Assembly: GCA_012512325.1 (NCBI GenBank)
Contig: JAAZEL010000053.1
Location: 1 to 49,266, forward strand
Direction: 5' to 3'
DNA length: 49,266 nt
From: Candidatus Fermentithermobacillaceae bacterium
GTDB taxonomy: Bacteria; Bacillota; Sulfobacillia; Fermentithermobacillales; Fermentithermobacillaceae
The notes beneath the pieces were generated by a model, which ran no database searches, had not been told where the DNA came from, and worked only from the letters and a program-made list of their open reading frames with translations. A program made the position numbers and the translations under genes. This document shows positions 8,925 to 16,679 of this stretch, piece by piece. Position 1 is the first letter of the stretch. Every line of letters begins with the position of its first letter.

Positions 8925-9611
8925 GTACCCGTTGCGGACCAGCCAATTTCTTGCGGCATCCTCTTCGGCCTCCTTCTTGGAAGACCCCTTTCCGGTGGAC
9001 ACTCGGCGCCCGTCAATTACGCAGGCCACTGTATACTCAGGCATATGGTCGGGGCCTGTCACATCCACCACCACGTACTCCAGTTTGGAGCCTGGACGGC
9101 TTTGTACTATTTCTTGCAGCATGGTCTTGGGATCGATAGGCGCGGCTCTTATCTCAGTGTCCAGCAGCAATTGTTCCGTCAAGGCCCGCACCTTATCCCA
9201 CCCGTGCCTGATGAAATACGCACCGAAAAAAGCCTCAAGGGCTCCCGCCAGGGTCTTCGGGCGCTCCCGGCCTCCTGTGAGTTCTTCTCCCCGGCCCAGC
9301 TTGAGATGCCGGCCTAACCCCACTGCTTTTGCGACCGCGGCCAGGGAGGTTCCTGAAACCAAGCTGGCTCTCATCCTTGTGAGATCCCCTTCGGGAACCT
9401 GAGGATGGTTCTCGTAAAGGTGCAGGGCCACTGCCAGGGAGATTACCGCATCGCCCAGAAACTCCAGCCTCTCATTGGAAGAACCTGTATCTCCCTGCTC
9501 ATTGGACCAGGAAATATGGGTAAAAGCTTGTGCCCTGAGCTCGGGCTCAAGGGAAGCTACCGCATGGTCGAATACAGTTCTCAGTCTTTGTATTTTTTCA
9601 GTACCAGGCAA
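8862..9611 (-). CDS. rnc: Ribonuclease III
   Basis: RNase III cleaves double-stranded RNA in rRNA processing and mRNA decay. The 249-aa protein has the signature 'NERLEFLGDAV' (about residues 46-56), the second acidic site 'LAGALEAFFGAYF' (121-133) and a C-terminal double-stranded RNA-binding domain ('DPKTMLQEIVQSRPG' through 'KKEAEEDAARNWL'). The start is TTG at 9611, inside the fabF 3' end (about 30-bp overlap), with only a G-rich stretch as ribosome binding site. The last 20 or so residues, after the dsRBD, are encoded opposite the S24-like gene. The order fabF-rnc-smc is conserved. Confidence 0.95.
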   Translation of the reverse strand: MPGTEKIQRLRTVFDHAVASLEPELRAQAFTHISWSNEQGDTGSSNERLEFLGDAVISLAVALHLYENHPQVPEGDLTRMRASLVSGTSLAAVAKAVGLGRHLKLGRGEELTGGRERPKTLAGALEAFFGAYFIRHGWDKVRALTEQLLLDTEIRAAPIDPKTMLQEIVQSRPGSKLEYVVVDVTGPDHMPEYTVACVIDGRRVSTGKGSSKKEAEEDAARNWLVRNGYSDGASYDKNHLTDDEIGRQE

Positions 9612-10822
9612 GCATTCTGCCCCCCGAAACCAAATGAATTGTTCAGCGCCACCTTGATTTTCCCGGATCTTGCCCTGTTAGGCACGTAATCAAGATCGCA
9701 CTCCGGATCAGGTGTCTCGTAGTTAATCGTAGGCGGCACGGTTTCGTGCTCAATGGTCAGGACGGTAGCTATGGTCTCCACGGCGCCTGCGGCCCCCAGC
9801 AAATGGCCGGTCATGGACTTCGTCGAAGAGATCATGATGTCATACGCCCTGTTACCCAACGCGGCCTTAATGGCCTGGGTCTCATTGGCATCGTTATACG
9901 GTGTGGAAGAACCGTGGGCATTTATGTAATCCACCTCTCCCGGATCTACCCCTGCATCCCTCAAAGCAGCTTCCATGGTCCGCCTGGCTCCTTCTCCTTC
10001 AGGGGCCGGCGCGGTCATGTGATAGGCGTCAGAGGCATTTCCATATCCCGCGATCTCCGCATATACCCTTGCGTTTCTGCTCAAGGCATGGGTAAGCTCC
10101 TCCAGGATGAGCACCCCGGCGCCTTCCCCGATCACAAAGCCGTCCCGGTGCTTGTCGAAAGGCCGGCAGGCTCCGGAGACAAGGTCGTTCCTGGTTGACA
10201 GGGCTTTCATGCTGCAAAAGCCCGCAATAGCAAGGGGCACTATAGGGGCTTCAGAGCCGCCGGCAACCATTACATCGGCATAGTTGCCTTGGATCATCCT
10301 GAAAGCTTTCCCGACGGCGTTAGCTCCGGAAGCACAAGCCGTGACTATGGCGCTTATGGGGCCTTTGAACCCAAAGGTTATCGATATCTGCCCCGCCGCC
10401 ATGTTTGGAATCATCATGGGGATGAAGAAGGGTGAAACCCTGTTGGGCCCCAGGGACAGGAACCTGTCGTATTGGCCGGTAACCGTCTCGATGCCCGCCA
10501 TCCCCGTCCCAATTATGACTCCTGCCCTTTCGGGCTTGAAGCATCCGGCAATGCCTGAATCCTCAATGGCCATGCGGGCACACGCCACGGCCATCTGTGT
10601 AAACCGATCCATCTTCCTGGCTTCCCTGCGATCTATGTACAGTTCCGGCTCGAAGTCTACCTCGCCTGCTATCCTGGAAGGGAGGCCGGTGGCATCAAAC
10701 CTGGTGATCTCCCTGATGCCCGATTTCCCTTCTATAAGGCTTTCCCAAAACTCAGACAGGCCCGTACCGACAGGGCTTATTACACCCATTCCCGTCACGA
10801 CCACTCGCCTGCTCCTATCCAT
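9581..10822 (-). CDS. fabF: 3-oxoacyl-ACP synthase II (KAS II)
   Basis: FabF condenses malonyl-ACP with acyl-ACP in each elongation cycle of fatty acid synthesis. The 413-aa protein has the Cys-His-His triad: Cys163 in 'TACASGAN', His303 in 'NAHGSSTPYND' and His340 in 'SMTGHLLGAAG'. These positions equal those of the E. coli enzyme, which supports ATG at 10822 (MDRSRRVVVTG) over the track start 12 codons upstream. GGGTGGCAGGTG precedes it. It follows acpP across a likely attenuator hairpin and overlaps rnc. Confidence 0.97.
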   Translation of the reverse strand: MDRSRRVVVTGMGVISPVGTGLSEFWESLIEGKSGIREITRFDATGLPSRIAGEVDFEPELYIDRREARKMDRFTQMAVACARMAIEDSGIAGCFKPERAGVIIGTGMAGIETVTGQYDRFLSLGPNRVSPFFIPMMIPNMAAGQISITFGFKGPISAIVTACASGANAVGKAFRMIQGNYADVMVAGGSEAPIVPLAIAGFCSMKALSTRNDLVSGACRPFDKHRDGFVIGEGAGVLILEELTHALSRNARVYAEIAGYGNASDAYHMTAPAPEGEGARRTMEAALRDAGVDPGEVDYINAHGSSTPYNDANETQAIKAALGNRAYDIMISSTKSMTGHLLGAAGAVETIATVLTIEHETVPPTINYETPDPECDLDYVPNRARSGKIKVALNNSFGFGGQNACLVLKKYKD

Positions 10823-10867
10823 CACCTGCCACCCGCCTGTCACTCCAAGACACCTCAAAAGGACAAA

Positions 10868-10889
10868 AGGGCCTCACCCGGGAGGCCCT
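10868..10889 (-). terminator. Hairpin with T-rich tail between acpP and fabF
   Basis: An 8-bp perfect stem (AGGGCCTC/GAGGCCCT) with a 6-base loop is followed on the minus strand by TTTTGTCCTTTT. This fits a rho-independent terminator or partial attenuator downstream of acpP. It would allow acpP to be made in excess over fabF while some read-through continues. Confidence 0.6.
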
Positions 10890-10900
10890 GTGCAATCCGC

Positions 10901-11143
10901 TCATTCTTTGAGGTGTTCCACCAAGTAGTCTACTGCATCTTGCACCGTAGACATGTTCTCGGCATCCTCGTCTGATATGGTAATTCCAAACTCGCTTTCG
11001 AAAGCCATTATCAGGTCAACTATCTCCAGAGAATCAGCACCCAGATCGTCGATGAACGAAGCTTCCAGGGTTACCAGAGACTCTTCAACACCTAGTTGAT
11101 CCACAATAGTCTTCTTCACCTTTTCAAAAATCTTGTCCGACAT
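10901..11143 (-). CDS. acpP: Acyl carrier protein
   Basis: This 80-aa acidic helical protein carries growing acyl chains as thioesters on a phosphopantetheine arm. The attachment serine is Ser38 in '[11 protein letters not shown]'. The start is ATG at 11143 with AAGGAGGTG upstream, one of the best ribosome binding sites in the window, fitting a very abundant protein. It lies between fabG and fabF in the usual order. A hairpin follows it before fabF. Confidence 0.98.
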   Translation of the reverse strand: MSDKIFEKVKKTIVDQLGVEESLVTLEASFIDDLGADSLEIVDLIMAFESEFGITISDEDAENMSTVQDAVDYLVEHLKE

Positions 11144-11169
11144 GCCAATTCACCTCCTTGCCCGAAACC

Positions 11170-11925
11170 CTATAAGATAAACCCGGAAGACAAACCTCCG
11201 TCAACGGGCAGGACCTGTCCGGTGATATAGCCGGCTTGTGGCGACGACAGGAAGGCCACGGCATAGGCCACCTCTTCAGGAGTTCCAGGCCTGCCCAGGG
11301 GTATCTGCCCCTCTAATGCCTCTTTGACGTCCGGAGGCAAGTTGTCGGTCATATCTGTAGATATGTATCCGGGTGCCACTACATTCGCTGTGATGCCATA
11401 TCTTGCCACCTCTTTGGCAAGGCTCACGGTGAAGCCAATTATCCCTGCCTTAGCGGCGGCATAATTGGACTGCCCCGGGTTGCCCCTCAAAGCCACTACC
11501 GAAGAGATGTTGACTATCCTCCCACTTCTTCTCCGGGCCATGCTCCTTACAGCCCACTTGGTGACATTGTACACCCCCTTCAAGTTGGTGTATATCACAT
11601 GGTCCCAATCATCCTCGCTCATCCGCATGAGCAGTGCATCGCGGGTTATGCCTGCGTTGCAAACCAGAACCTCGACCGGGCCCAGTTGTTCTTCTGAACG
11701 CAGGACAAGTTGCCTGGCAGCATCGTGTATGGATACGTCACACTGAAGCACCACAGCCCTGCCCCCCGCCTCCCCAACAAGCCTCACGGTTTCCAGGGCC
11801 CCTGCCTGGTCCGCAAGGTAGTTCACGGCGAGATCGAACCCGTTCCGGGCCAGTTCCACAGCACAAGCTCTCCCGATACCCCTCGATGCGCCTGTTACCA
11901 GAGCGACAGGACGATCGAGCATCAT
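11170..11925 (-). CDS. fabG: 3-oxoacyl-ACP reductase
   Basis: FabG is an NADPH-dependent short-chain dehydrogenase that reduces 3-oxoacyl-ACP. The 251-aa sequence has 'TGASRGIGRA' for cofactor binding, 'NAGITRD', and the Ser142-Tyr155-Lys159 catalytic set in 'NISSVVALRGNPGQSNYAAAK'. The start is ATG at 11925 (or the adjacent ATG at 11922), ten bases after AGGAGG; the track's upstream TTG would abut the ribosome binding site. The start overlaps the fabD stop as ATGATG/TGA, implying translational coupling. Confidence 0.96.
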   Translation of the reverse strand: MMLDRPVALVTGASRGIGRACAVELARNGFDLAVNYLADQAGALETVRLVGEAGGRAVVLQCDVSIHDAARQLVLRSEEQLGPVEVLVCNAGITRDALLMRMSEDDWDHVIYTNLKGVYNVTKWAVRSMARRRSGRIVNISSVVALRGNPGQSNYAAAKAGIIGFTVSLAKEVARYGITANVVAPGYISTDMTDNLPPDVKEALEGQIPLGRPGTPEEVAYAVAFLSSPQAGYITGQVLPVDGGLSSGFIL

Positions 11926-12866
11926 TCTAACCAAGCCTCCTTGTGAGAATCAAGCACCTCATCAACATCTTCAGGGGAGGCAAATCTCACAAACCCAACC
12001 CCCGGATCTATCCTCCGCCCGAACCCGGAAAGGGTCTTGCCCGGCCCCACTTCAACAAACAAGGAGGCGCCGTCGCGGATCATGTTCTCGATAGCAACTT
12101 GCCACAACACAGGAGACGTCACCTGCTGTATGAGCCCTTCCTTTATTTCCTCGGGTTCGGATACTGTCTTGCCCGAGACATTGCAGTAAACGGGAACGTT
12201 GGGAGGGTTTAGGCCCACGGTATCCAGGTCTCTTGCCAGTTTGAGGGCGGCAGGCTCCATGAGGGCGCAATGAAAAGGTGCGCTTACAGGAATCGGGACT
12301 GCCCTGCCACCCCTGTCCCGTACCGCCTTGCACACTTGATCCACGGCTCCGGCTTCACCGGAAATCACCACCTGCCCCGGACAGTTGTAATTGCCTACAG
12401 TGACCACTCCGTGTTTGGAAGCTGCGAAGCACAAGGCTTCCAGTTCAGCGTAGGGCATGCCCATGATGGCCGCCATGCCTCCTTTGCCTGGAGGACACAC
12501 TTCCTGCATATACAGGCCACGCTTGCGTGCAAGCAGCACCGCATCTTCAAAAGCCAGGCTACCTGCTACAACAAGGGCGCTGTATTCACCCAGACTGAAC
12601 CCTGCCACCATATCCGGCCTCAGCCCGTGGGATTCAAGCACTCTTGCCAACGCAACGCTTACGGCAAGTATGGCAGGCTGGGCGTTCTGGGTAAGAGTCA
12701 GCCGGTCCGCAGGGCCGTGGAACACAAGCTCCGACAACTTAAACCCCAAAACCTTGTCTGCGGTGTCGAACACTTCCCTTGCAACCGAATAACTGTCGTA
12801 AAGCTCCTTACCCATTCCCGGATACTGGCTTCCCTGTCCCGGAAATATCCATGCAACCCTGGTCAA
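11922..12866 (-). CDS. fabD: Malonyl-CoA:ACP transacylase
   Basis: FabD moves malonyl from CoA to ACP, supplying the extender unit. The 314-aa protein has 'FPGQGSQYPGMG', the nucleophile Ser91 in 'GFSLGEYSAL' and His199 in 'SAPFHCALM'. The start is TTG at 12866, with GGGGTG six bases upstream. The start itself is part of a four-copy 21-bp repeat array (12864-12947), so the leader may have arisen by duplication of the initiation region. It is coupled to fabG by an overlap. Confidence 0.96.
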   Translation of the reverse strand: MTRVAWIFPGQGSQYPGMGKELYDSYSVAREVFDTADKVLGFKLSELVFHGPADRLTLTQNAQPAILAVSVALARVLESHGLRPDMVAGFSLGEYSALVVAGSLAFEDAVLLARKRGLYMQEVCPPGKGGMAAIMGMPYAELEALCFAASKHGVVTVGNYNCPGQVVISGEAGAVDQVCKAVRDRGGRAVPIPVSAPFHCALMEPAALKLARDLDTVGLNPPNVPVYCNVSGKTVSEPEEIKEGLIQQVTSPVLWQVAIENMIRDGASLFVEVGPGKTLSGFGRRIDPGVGFVRFASPEDVDEVLDSHKEAWLE

Positions 12867-12947
12867 TTGCTACACCCCATATGTCAATCGCCATACCCTA
12901 TCTGTCAGTTGCCACATGCTACCTGTCGATTGCCATGCCCTACCCGC
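12864..12947. repeat. Four imperfect 21-bp tandem repeats upstream of fabD
   Basis: Four contiguous 21-bp units begin at 12864, 12885, 12906 and 12927. Each reads approximately CAATYGCCAYACCCTATCTGT on the plus strand. Read on the minus strand, every unit contains a YYGACA-like hexamer followed by a G-rich stretch. The fabD start (TTGACC-AGGGTTGCATGG) resembles the unit TTGACATATGGGGTGTAG. The array fills the space between degV and fabD. Confidence 0.85.
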
Positions 12948-12951
12948 AAAA

Positions 12952-13830
12952 TCAGATACATCCGGCAGGAATGGCCAACAGGGCAAGGGTGCCAGGCCCC
13001 GTGTGGGTGCCGATGATAGCCCCGATTTCGGTTTCAAAATACCTGGTTACACTGAACGCAGCTTGCGCCCTCTCCTTGAGCAAGGCTGCTTCCTTGGGGG
13101 CGCTGGCATGTGAGATGCAAAGACACACTTCTGCTTCACCGGCCAGCCGCTCTTTGGCAATCTCCACCATCCTGGGGATAACCTTATCTTTTCCCCTGAC
13201 CCTCTCGGTAGCCGTTACGTAGCCTTCCTTGTCCAGGGAAAGCACAGGCTTCATGTTGAGGAGGGTACCCAGAAAATGCGCCGCCCTGCCTATCCTGCCG
13301 TTCCTGGCGAGGTAATCCAGGGTATCAACGCAGAACACGGTGACCGAGCTGTCACGCATGCGGCTCACGGAAGCAGCGATTTCATCCAAGGACTTGCCTT
13401 CGGCGGCCATTTCCCGAGCCAGGATAGCCATCATACCGTACATTCCCGACGCTGACCTCGAGTCAATAACCTCGATCCGCCTGTCAGGAAGCGCCTGCCT
13501 TGCTATGAGCGCCGATTGATAAGTACCGCTCAAGGCAGACGAAAGGGTAATCGTCAACACAGGCGAGCCGTCTTCTGTCAGTTTTTCAAAAACCTGTTGG
13601 AAGTCCCAAGGTGACGGTTGTGATGTACGTGCGATATGTGACGAAGACTCGAGTTTTTCATAAAACGCTTTGCCGCGCAGTTCGTAGCCGTCCTTGTAGG
13701 TTTCGTCTCCGAAATGCACGTTCAAGGGGACAACAGTGATCCCCAGGCTTTCCAGGAACTTCGGTTCAAAATCCTGGGCACTGTCGGTAACGATCTTAAC
13801 CTGAGCCATATCCATATGCCCCTTTCCCAT
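12952..13830 (-). CDS. DegV family fatty-acid-binding protein (FakB-like)
   Basis: DegV proteins bind a fatty acid in a buried pocket and present it to the kinase FakA. The 292-aa protein has the N-terminal 'KIVTDSAQDFEP', 'RTSQPSPWDF', 'TLSSALSGTYQSA' and 'VIDSRSASGM', all characteristic. Three ATGs compete: 13830 (GGAGG five bases upstream, preferred), 13815 and 13809. The placement between plsX and fabD and the presence of fakA elsewhere in the window support a role in recycling or importing fatty acids as acyl-phosphates. The ligand cannot be inferred. Confidence 0.9.
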   Translation of the reverse strand: MGKGHMDMAQVKIVTDSAQDFEPKFLESLGITVVPLNVHFGDETYKDGYELRGKAFYEKLESSSHIARTSQPSPWDFQQVFEKLTEDGSPVLTITLSSALSGTYQSALIARQALPDRRIEVIDSRSASGMYGMMAILAREMAAEGKSLDEIAASVSRMRDSSVTVFCVDTLDYLARNGRIGRAAHFLGTLLNMKPVLSLDKEGYVTATERVRGKDKVIPRMVEIAKERLAGEAEVCLCISHASAPKEAALLKERAQAAFSVTRYFETEIGAIIGTHTGPGTLALLAIPAGCI

Positions 13831-13849
13831 GAGATCCTCCGGGCCCCGA

Positions 13850-14878
13850 TCACGATTGGTCCCGGTGAATCTCTGATATGGTTTCACAGATAATCGAAGC
13901 CACGTCATTGGATATGAATTTGAGTGCCTGAGCTATTCCGTTTGCAATGGCCGTGGCACCGGATGAGCCGTGGCATTTCACCACACAGCCCTCCAAACCC
14001 AGCAGGGGTGCGCCTCCGTAGGAGGAGTAGTCAAGCACCTCTCCAAGCTTGCGGAACACAGGTTTCATGAGCAGGCCTCCCAACCTGGACCTCATGCTGC
14101 GGTCAACCTGCTCCCTTATGGTCTCCATTTGGAACAGCACGGTCCCCTCGCAAGTCTTGAGGAAAACGTTGCCGGTAAACCCGTCGGTCACCACCACATC
14201 AGCTTTTCCGAAAAACACGTCCCGGGCTTCCACATTGCCGACGAAATTGAGGGGAGCCGCTTGCATCAGGCTGTACGCCTTCCTCGCAGTCATGTTGCCC
14301 TTGCCTTCCTCCGCTCCGATATTGAGCAGGCCCACTGTGGGTTCGTCCCACCCCAATACGCGCTCCGCGTATATCCTGCCCATGAGCCCGAACTGCACCA
14401 GAGTCTCGGGGCGTACATCAGACGAAGCTCCCAAATCCACAAACAGCACGCCCGGCTTGCTCCGGGAAGGCAAGACCATCCCCAGGCAAGGACGGTCGAT
14501 GCCTTTGGCACGTCTGATGATCAGCACACCGCCTGCGACAAGAGCCCCGGTAGACCCTGCCGAGACAAAGCCTCCTGCTTGCCCGGCTTTCACGGCATTG
14601 AGCCCCCGCACGATTGTAGAATCCTTTTTGTGGCGTATGGCGCTCACAGGTGGGTCGTCGAGCGTAATCACTTGACTGCATTCGATTGTCTCAAGGTTCG
14701 GAGAATCACCGCGGCTCCTGAGCTTGGCAATCGCCTCTGCATCGCCCAGTGCCAGGATATGTGTGCCCTGTTCCAGGGCGGCCACACACCCCTCAATGGC
14801 CGCATCAGGGGCGTAGTCACCCCCCATGAGGTCCACGGCCACAGTGGCTGTGGTTCTTGCCTCCGTTCCGCTGTTCAC
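13850..14878 (-). CDS. plsX: Phosphate acyltransferase PlsX
   Basis: PlsX interconverts acyl-ACP and acyl-phosphate, feeding PlsY in phospholipid synthesis. The 342-aa protein shows 'AVDLMGGDYAPDA', 'IRHKKDSTIVRGL', 'SAGSTGALVAGG', 'LLNIGAEEGKGN', 'VTDGFTGNVFLKT' and 'YGGAPLLGLEG', all family blocks. The start is GTG at 14878, overlapping the fapR stop (GTGA), with a G-rich ribosome binding site. The order fapR-plsX-(degV)-fabD-fabG matches the B. subtilis FapR operon apart from the inserted degV. Confidence 0.96.
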   Translation of the reverse strand: MNSGTEARTTATVAVDLMGGDYAPDAAIEGCVAALEQGTHILALGDAEAIAKLRSRGDSPNLETIECSQVITLDDPPVSAIRHKKDSTIVRGLNAVKAGQAGGFVSAGSTGALVAGGVLIIRRAKGIDRPCLGMVLPSRSKPGVLFVDLGASSDVRPETLVQFGLMGRIYAERVLGWDEPTVGLLNIGAEEGKGNMTARKAYSLMQAAPLNFVGNVEARDVFFGKADVVVTDGFTGNVFLKTCEGTVLFQMETIREQVDRSMRSRLGGLLMKPVFRKLGEVLDYSSYGGAPLLGLEGCVVKCHGSSGATAIANGIAQALKFISNDVASIICETISEIHRDQS

Positions 14879-15450
14879 TCCTGGCCCCCCCTCTCGTCTA
14901 ACGCGAAAACAAGAAACTTGCCTCGGAACACAAGCTCACCCCTGACACGGGTTTCCACCAGAACGACGAACTTCTGCCCTTTTTGTCTGATGACTTGCGC
15001 TTTGGCGATGAGTTTCTCACCCACCTTGGCCTGCCTCTTGAACTTGAGGTTGGCAATACCCGTAACCACGTTATCAGCATCGATCACGGAGATGGCAAGG
15101 GAATTGGCCTGGGCGAAGATATAGTGGCTCCTGGTAATCCCTGTGCGCTCAAAGGCCATGTCGGGGGTTATTTCCATGATTGAAATCCCGGACTTTCCAA
15201 GTTCAAGGTCTGCGAGTTCTCCCACAACCTCCCGTTGCCCCATGGACCTGAGTCTCTGATAGGCTCTTTCGGCAACCTGTTTTGTCCGGGTCCTCTGTCC
15301 TGGGATGCCGAGGGCAAGCCTGTCAAGGCGGATGGTCTGTACGCTTACGTCAAAATGTCGGGCCAGCCTCCGGTCAGGCAAGAACGGATTGGCGGTAAGG
15401 ATCTCCTTGAGTTGTTCTCTCCGCTGTTTAGGATCGTGCCCCATCAGCAT
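14875..15450 (-). CDS. fapR: Fatty acid and phospholipid synthesis repressor FapR
   Basis: FapR represses lipid synthesis genes and is released by malonyl-CoA. The 191-aa protein has an N-terminal HTH ('DRRLARHFDVSVQTIRLDRLALGIP'), a linker helix, and a hot-dog ligand domain with 'HYIFAQANSLAISVID' and 'KFKRQAKVGEKLIAKA'. ATG at 15450 or the in-frame ATG at 15444 may start it; GGGTGA is better spaced for the second. A near-consensus FapR box lies just upstream (15462-15480), so it most likely represses itself and the plsX-degV-fabD-fabG genes. Confidence 0.95.
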   Translation of the reverse strand: MLMGHDPKQRREQLKEILTANPFLPDRRLARHFDVSVQTIRLDRLALGIPGQRTRTKQVAERAYQRLRSMGQREVVGELADLELGKSGISIMEITPDMAFERTGITRSHYIFAQANSLAISVIDADNVVTGIANLKFKRQAKVGEKLIAKAQVIRQKGQKFVVLVETRVRGELVFRGKFLVFALDERGGQE

Positions 15451-15461
15451 TCACCCTGATC

Positions 15462-15480
15462 ATTAGCACCTACTACTAAT
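15462..15480. promoter_or_regulatory. FapR operator in the fapR leader
   Basis: The sequence ATTAGCACCTACTACTAAT matches the B. subtilis FapR operator ATTAGTACCTGATACTAAT at 16 of 19 positions, with both outer half-sites intact (ATTAG...CTAAT). It lies 12-30 bases upstream of the fapR start and just downstream of a likely promoter. This is direct sequence support for autoregulation. Confidence 0.85.
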
Positions 15481-15498
15481 ACCTTCATCTTAAGCTAG

Positions 15499-15527
15499 AG
15501 TATATAAGTCCGGGGAGTTATCTGCAA
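15499..15527 (-). promoter_or_regulatory. Sigma-A-type promoter of the fapR operon
   Basis: TTGCAG and TATACT are separated by 17 bp on the minus strand. The -10 matches five of six consensus bases. The predicted start near 15492 places the FapR operator about 12-30 bases into the transcript. Confidence 0.6.
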
Positions 15528-15653
15528 CAACAAATCTCATAACTGGGTTCTGCGTTTTCTGACCGCTCATCGAATCTCGCAGGGTTTTGTGGCTGTTCAG
15601 TGAGTGCCGTGAGCAAAAAGCACTGTTAACAAGAACCACTGCAGATAAAACGA

Positions 15654-15681
15654 GCACCATCGAACTCCAATCCGATGGTGC
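15654..15681 (-). terminator. Inverted repeat with T-rich tail, likely end of the DUF177-rpmF transcript
   Basis: A perfect 9-bp inverted repeat (GCACCATCG/CGATGGTGC) with a 10-base loop is followed on the minus strand by TCGTTTTATC. It lies between rpmF and the fapR promoter, where a terminator is expected. The T tract is short, so efficiency is uncertain; a protein-binding palindrome is the alternative. Confidence 0.45.
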
Positions 15682-15836
15682 CTGGTCTTCTTCGCCTGAA
15701 AGGCTCGGTTCAGGAATGGACATGTCTTGCTGAGACTCTTCCAATAGGTCTCCGGACTGAATGCCCAACCCCAGGGTTAACCGCAGGGTTTCGCGGGCGC
15801 TCCGGGAACAGCTCCTTACTGCCGCACCCCGGGGCC

Positions 15837-15866
15837 CTACTGCTGTACCCTGATGACTTCCTGGCC
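15837..15866. repeat. Degenerate copy of the rpmF 3' end
   Basis: Thirty bases match 15902-15931 at 27 positions. On the minus strand this copy would read GQEVIRVQQ-stop, against GREVIKAQQ-stop in the real rpmF. The two copies are direct repeats 65 bp apart, so this looks like a short tandem duplication that left a tail of rpmF downstream of the gene. Confidence 0.8.
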
Positions 15867-15901
15867 TTCTTAGCCAGAAACGGAAAATTGCCTTGCCAGG
15901 T

Positions 15902-16090
15902 CTACTGCTGTGCCTTGATGACTTCCCGGCCCCTGTAGTACCCGCAATCAGGACAAACCCTGTGCGGCATGCGCAACGAGTGGCATCTCGGGCACTCTAC
16001 CAGGTTGGGAGCTGAAAGCCTTTTCTTCCAAGCATGAGCTCTCCTCATATCCCGCTTAGACCTAGACGTCCTTCTCTTTGGAACTGCCAT
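15902..16090 (-). CDS. rpmF: Large ribosomal subunit protein bL32
   Basis: This 62-aa ribosomal protein begins '[21 protein letters not shown]' and carries a zinc ribbon '[17 protein letters not shown]' with two CxxC pairs, so it is the zinc-binding form. ATG at 16090 follows AAGGAAG. It overlaps the DUF177 gene by 29 bp, the usual DUF177-rpmF pairing, and shares its strong promoter. A second partial copy of its 3' end lies 65 bp downstream. Confidence 0.97.
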   Translation of the reverse strand: MAVPKRRTSRSKRDMRRAHAWKKRLSAPNLVECPRCHSLRMPHRVCPDCGYYRGREVIKAQQ

Positions 16091-16622
16091 CTTCCTTGCC
16101 CCTTTCCCCTAAAGCTTCCAACAGTTTCCTGCCGAACAGTGTGGCTTGGCCTTCCAGCCCCGCACACTGACACTGCGTCTCATTCAGATTTGCGCCGCAG
16201 GCCGGACATAATCCCTTACATCGCTCTTCGCACAAGGGTTTCATGGGAATGCTCAGGATAAGTCCGCCCTGCACCATGTCGTCCAAAATACAATAGCCGT
16301 CAAACAAGGCATAGGTCTCCACATCATCTTCATCCTCATATTCCCGGGCATCGGGGTCGTCCACAAACCTGCCTTCGCAGTCAAACTCAATGGGCATGTC
16401 AAAATCCGCAAGGCACCTGGAACATGCAAGGCGCACGGTTCCCGTGACGTTAGCTTGAACGTATACCCCTTCACCGGTGGACGTGGCGACACCCTTAACC
16501 GTAAACGGATCCGGCGCAGAAATGTCGTTCTTCCCGTCCGCATCCAGCTCTATGGAGCCTGTTTCGAAAAACGGAATGCTGGCGCCGGGCTGTTCGATTA
16601 TCTCTGAGACGTCTATCTTCAC
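16062..16622 (-). CDS. DUF177/YceD-family protein
   Basis: DUF177 proteins are almost always encoded directly upstream of rpmF; a role in 23S rRNA or large-subunit accumulation has been reported for some members. The 186-aa acidic protein has '[22 protein letters not shown]' and a C-terminal cysteine cluster '[13 protein letters not shown]...CQC', both family features. GTG at 16622 (VKIDVSEII) is chosen: GGAGGG lies seven bases upstream, and a consensus promoter at 16650-16679 excludes the track start at 16679. Confidence 0.9.
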   Translation of the reverse strand: MKIDVSEIIEQPGASIPFFETGSIELDADGKNDISAPDPFTVKGVATSTGEGVYVQANVTGTVRLACSRCLADFDMPIEFDCEGRFVDDPDAREYEDEDDVETYALFDGYCILDDMVQGGLILSIPMKPLCEERCKGLCPACGANLNETQCQCAGLEGQATLFGRKLLEALGERGKEDGSSKEKDV

Positions 16623-16649
16623 ACTCTGACCCTCCATTGGCATAAAGGG

Positions 16650-16679
16650 ATTATACCCACACCGAGAAGCGGGTGTCAA
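16650..16679 (-). promoter_or_regulatory. Consensus sigma-A promoter of DUF177-rpmF
   Basis: Perfect TTGACA and TATAAT hexamers are 18 bp apart on the minus strand, the best housekeeping promoter seen in the window. The predicted start (about 16643) is 20 bases before the GTG start of the DUF177 gene. The -35 box overlaps the stop codon of the upstream protease gene. Confidence 0.85.

Larger units (their letters stand above)
15532..15901. other. Non-coding stretch between the fapR promoter and rpmF
   Basis: No recognisable gene lies here. A 56-codon minus-strand frame (15490-15660) starts with a hydrophobic stretch (MVLVLSAVVLV) behind GGAG, but its start lies inside the 15654-15681 inverted repeat and it runs into the fapR promoter, so it is not called. 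The region nearest rpmF contains a second, degenerate copy of the rpmF 3' end (15837-15866). Confidence 0.5.

Noticed and set aside
12864-12947. CRISPR array
   Set aside because: The 21-bp units are contiguous with no spacers and there are no cas genes.
13970-15124. 384-codon plus-strand frame opposite plsX/fapR
   Set aside because: Overlaps two strongly supported genes on the other strand and has no family resemblance.
15490-15768. Possible 56-92 aa minus-strand protein with a hydrophobic start
   Set aside because: The start falls in an inverted repeat and the frame runs through the fapR promoter; no homologue recognised.
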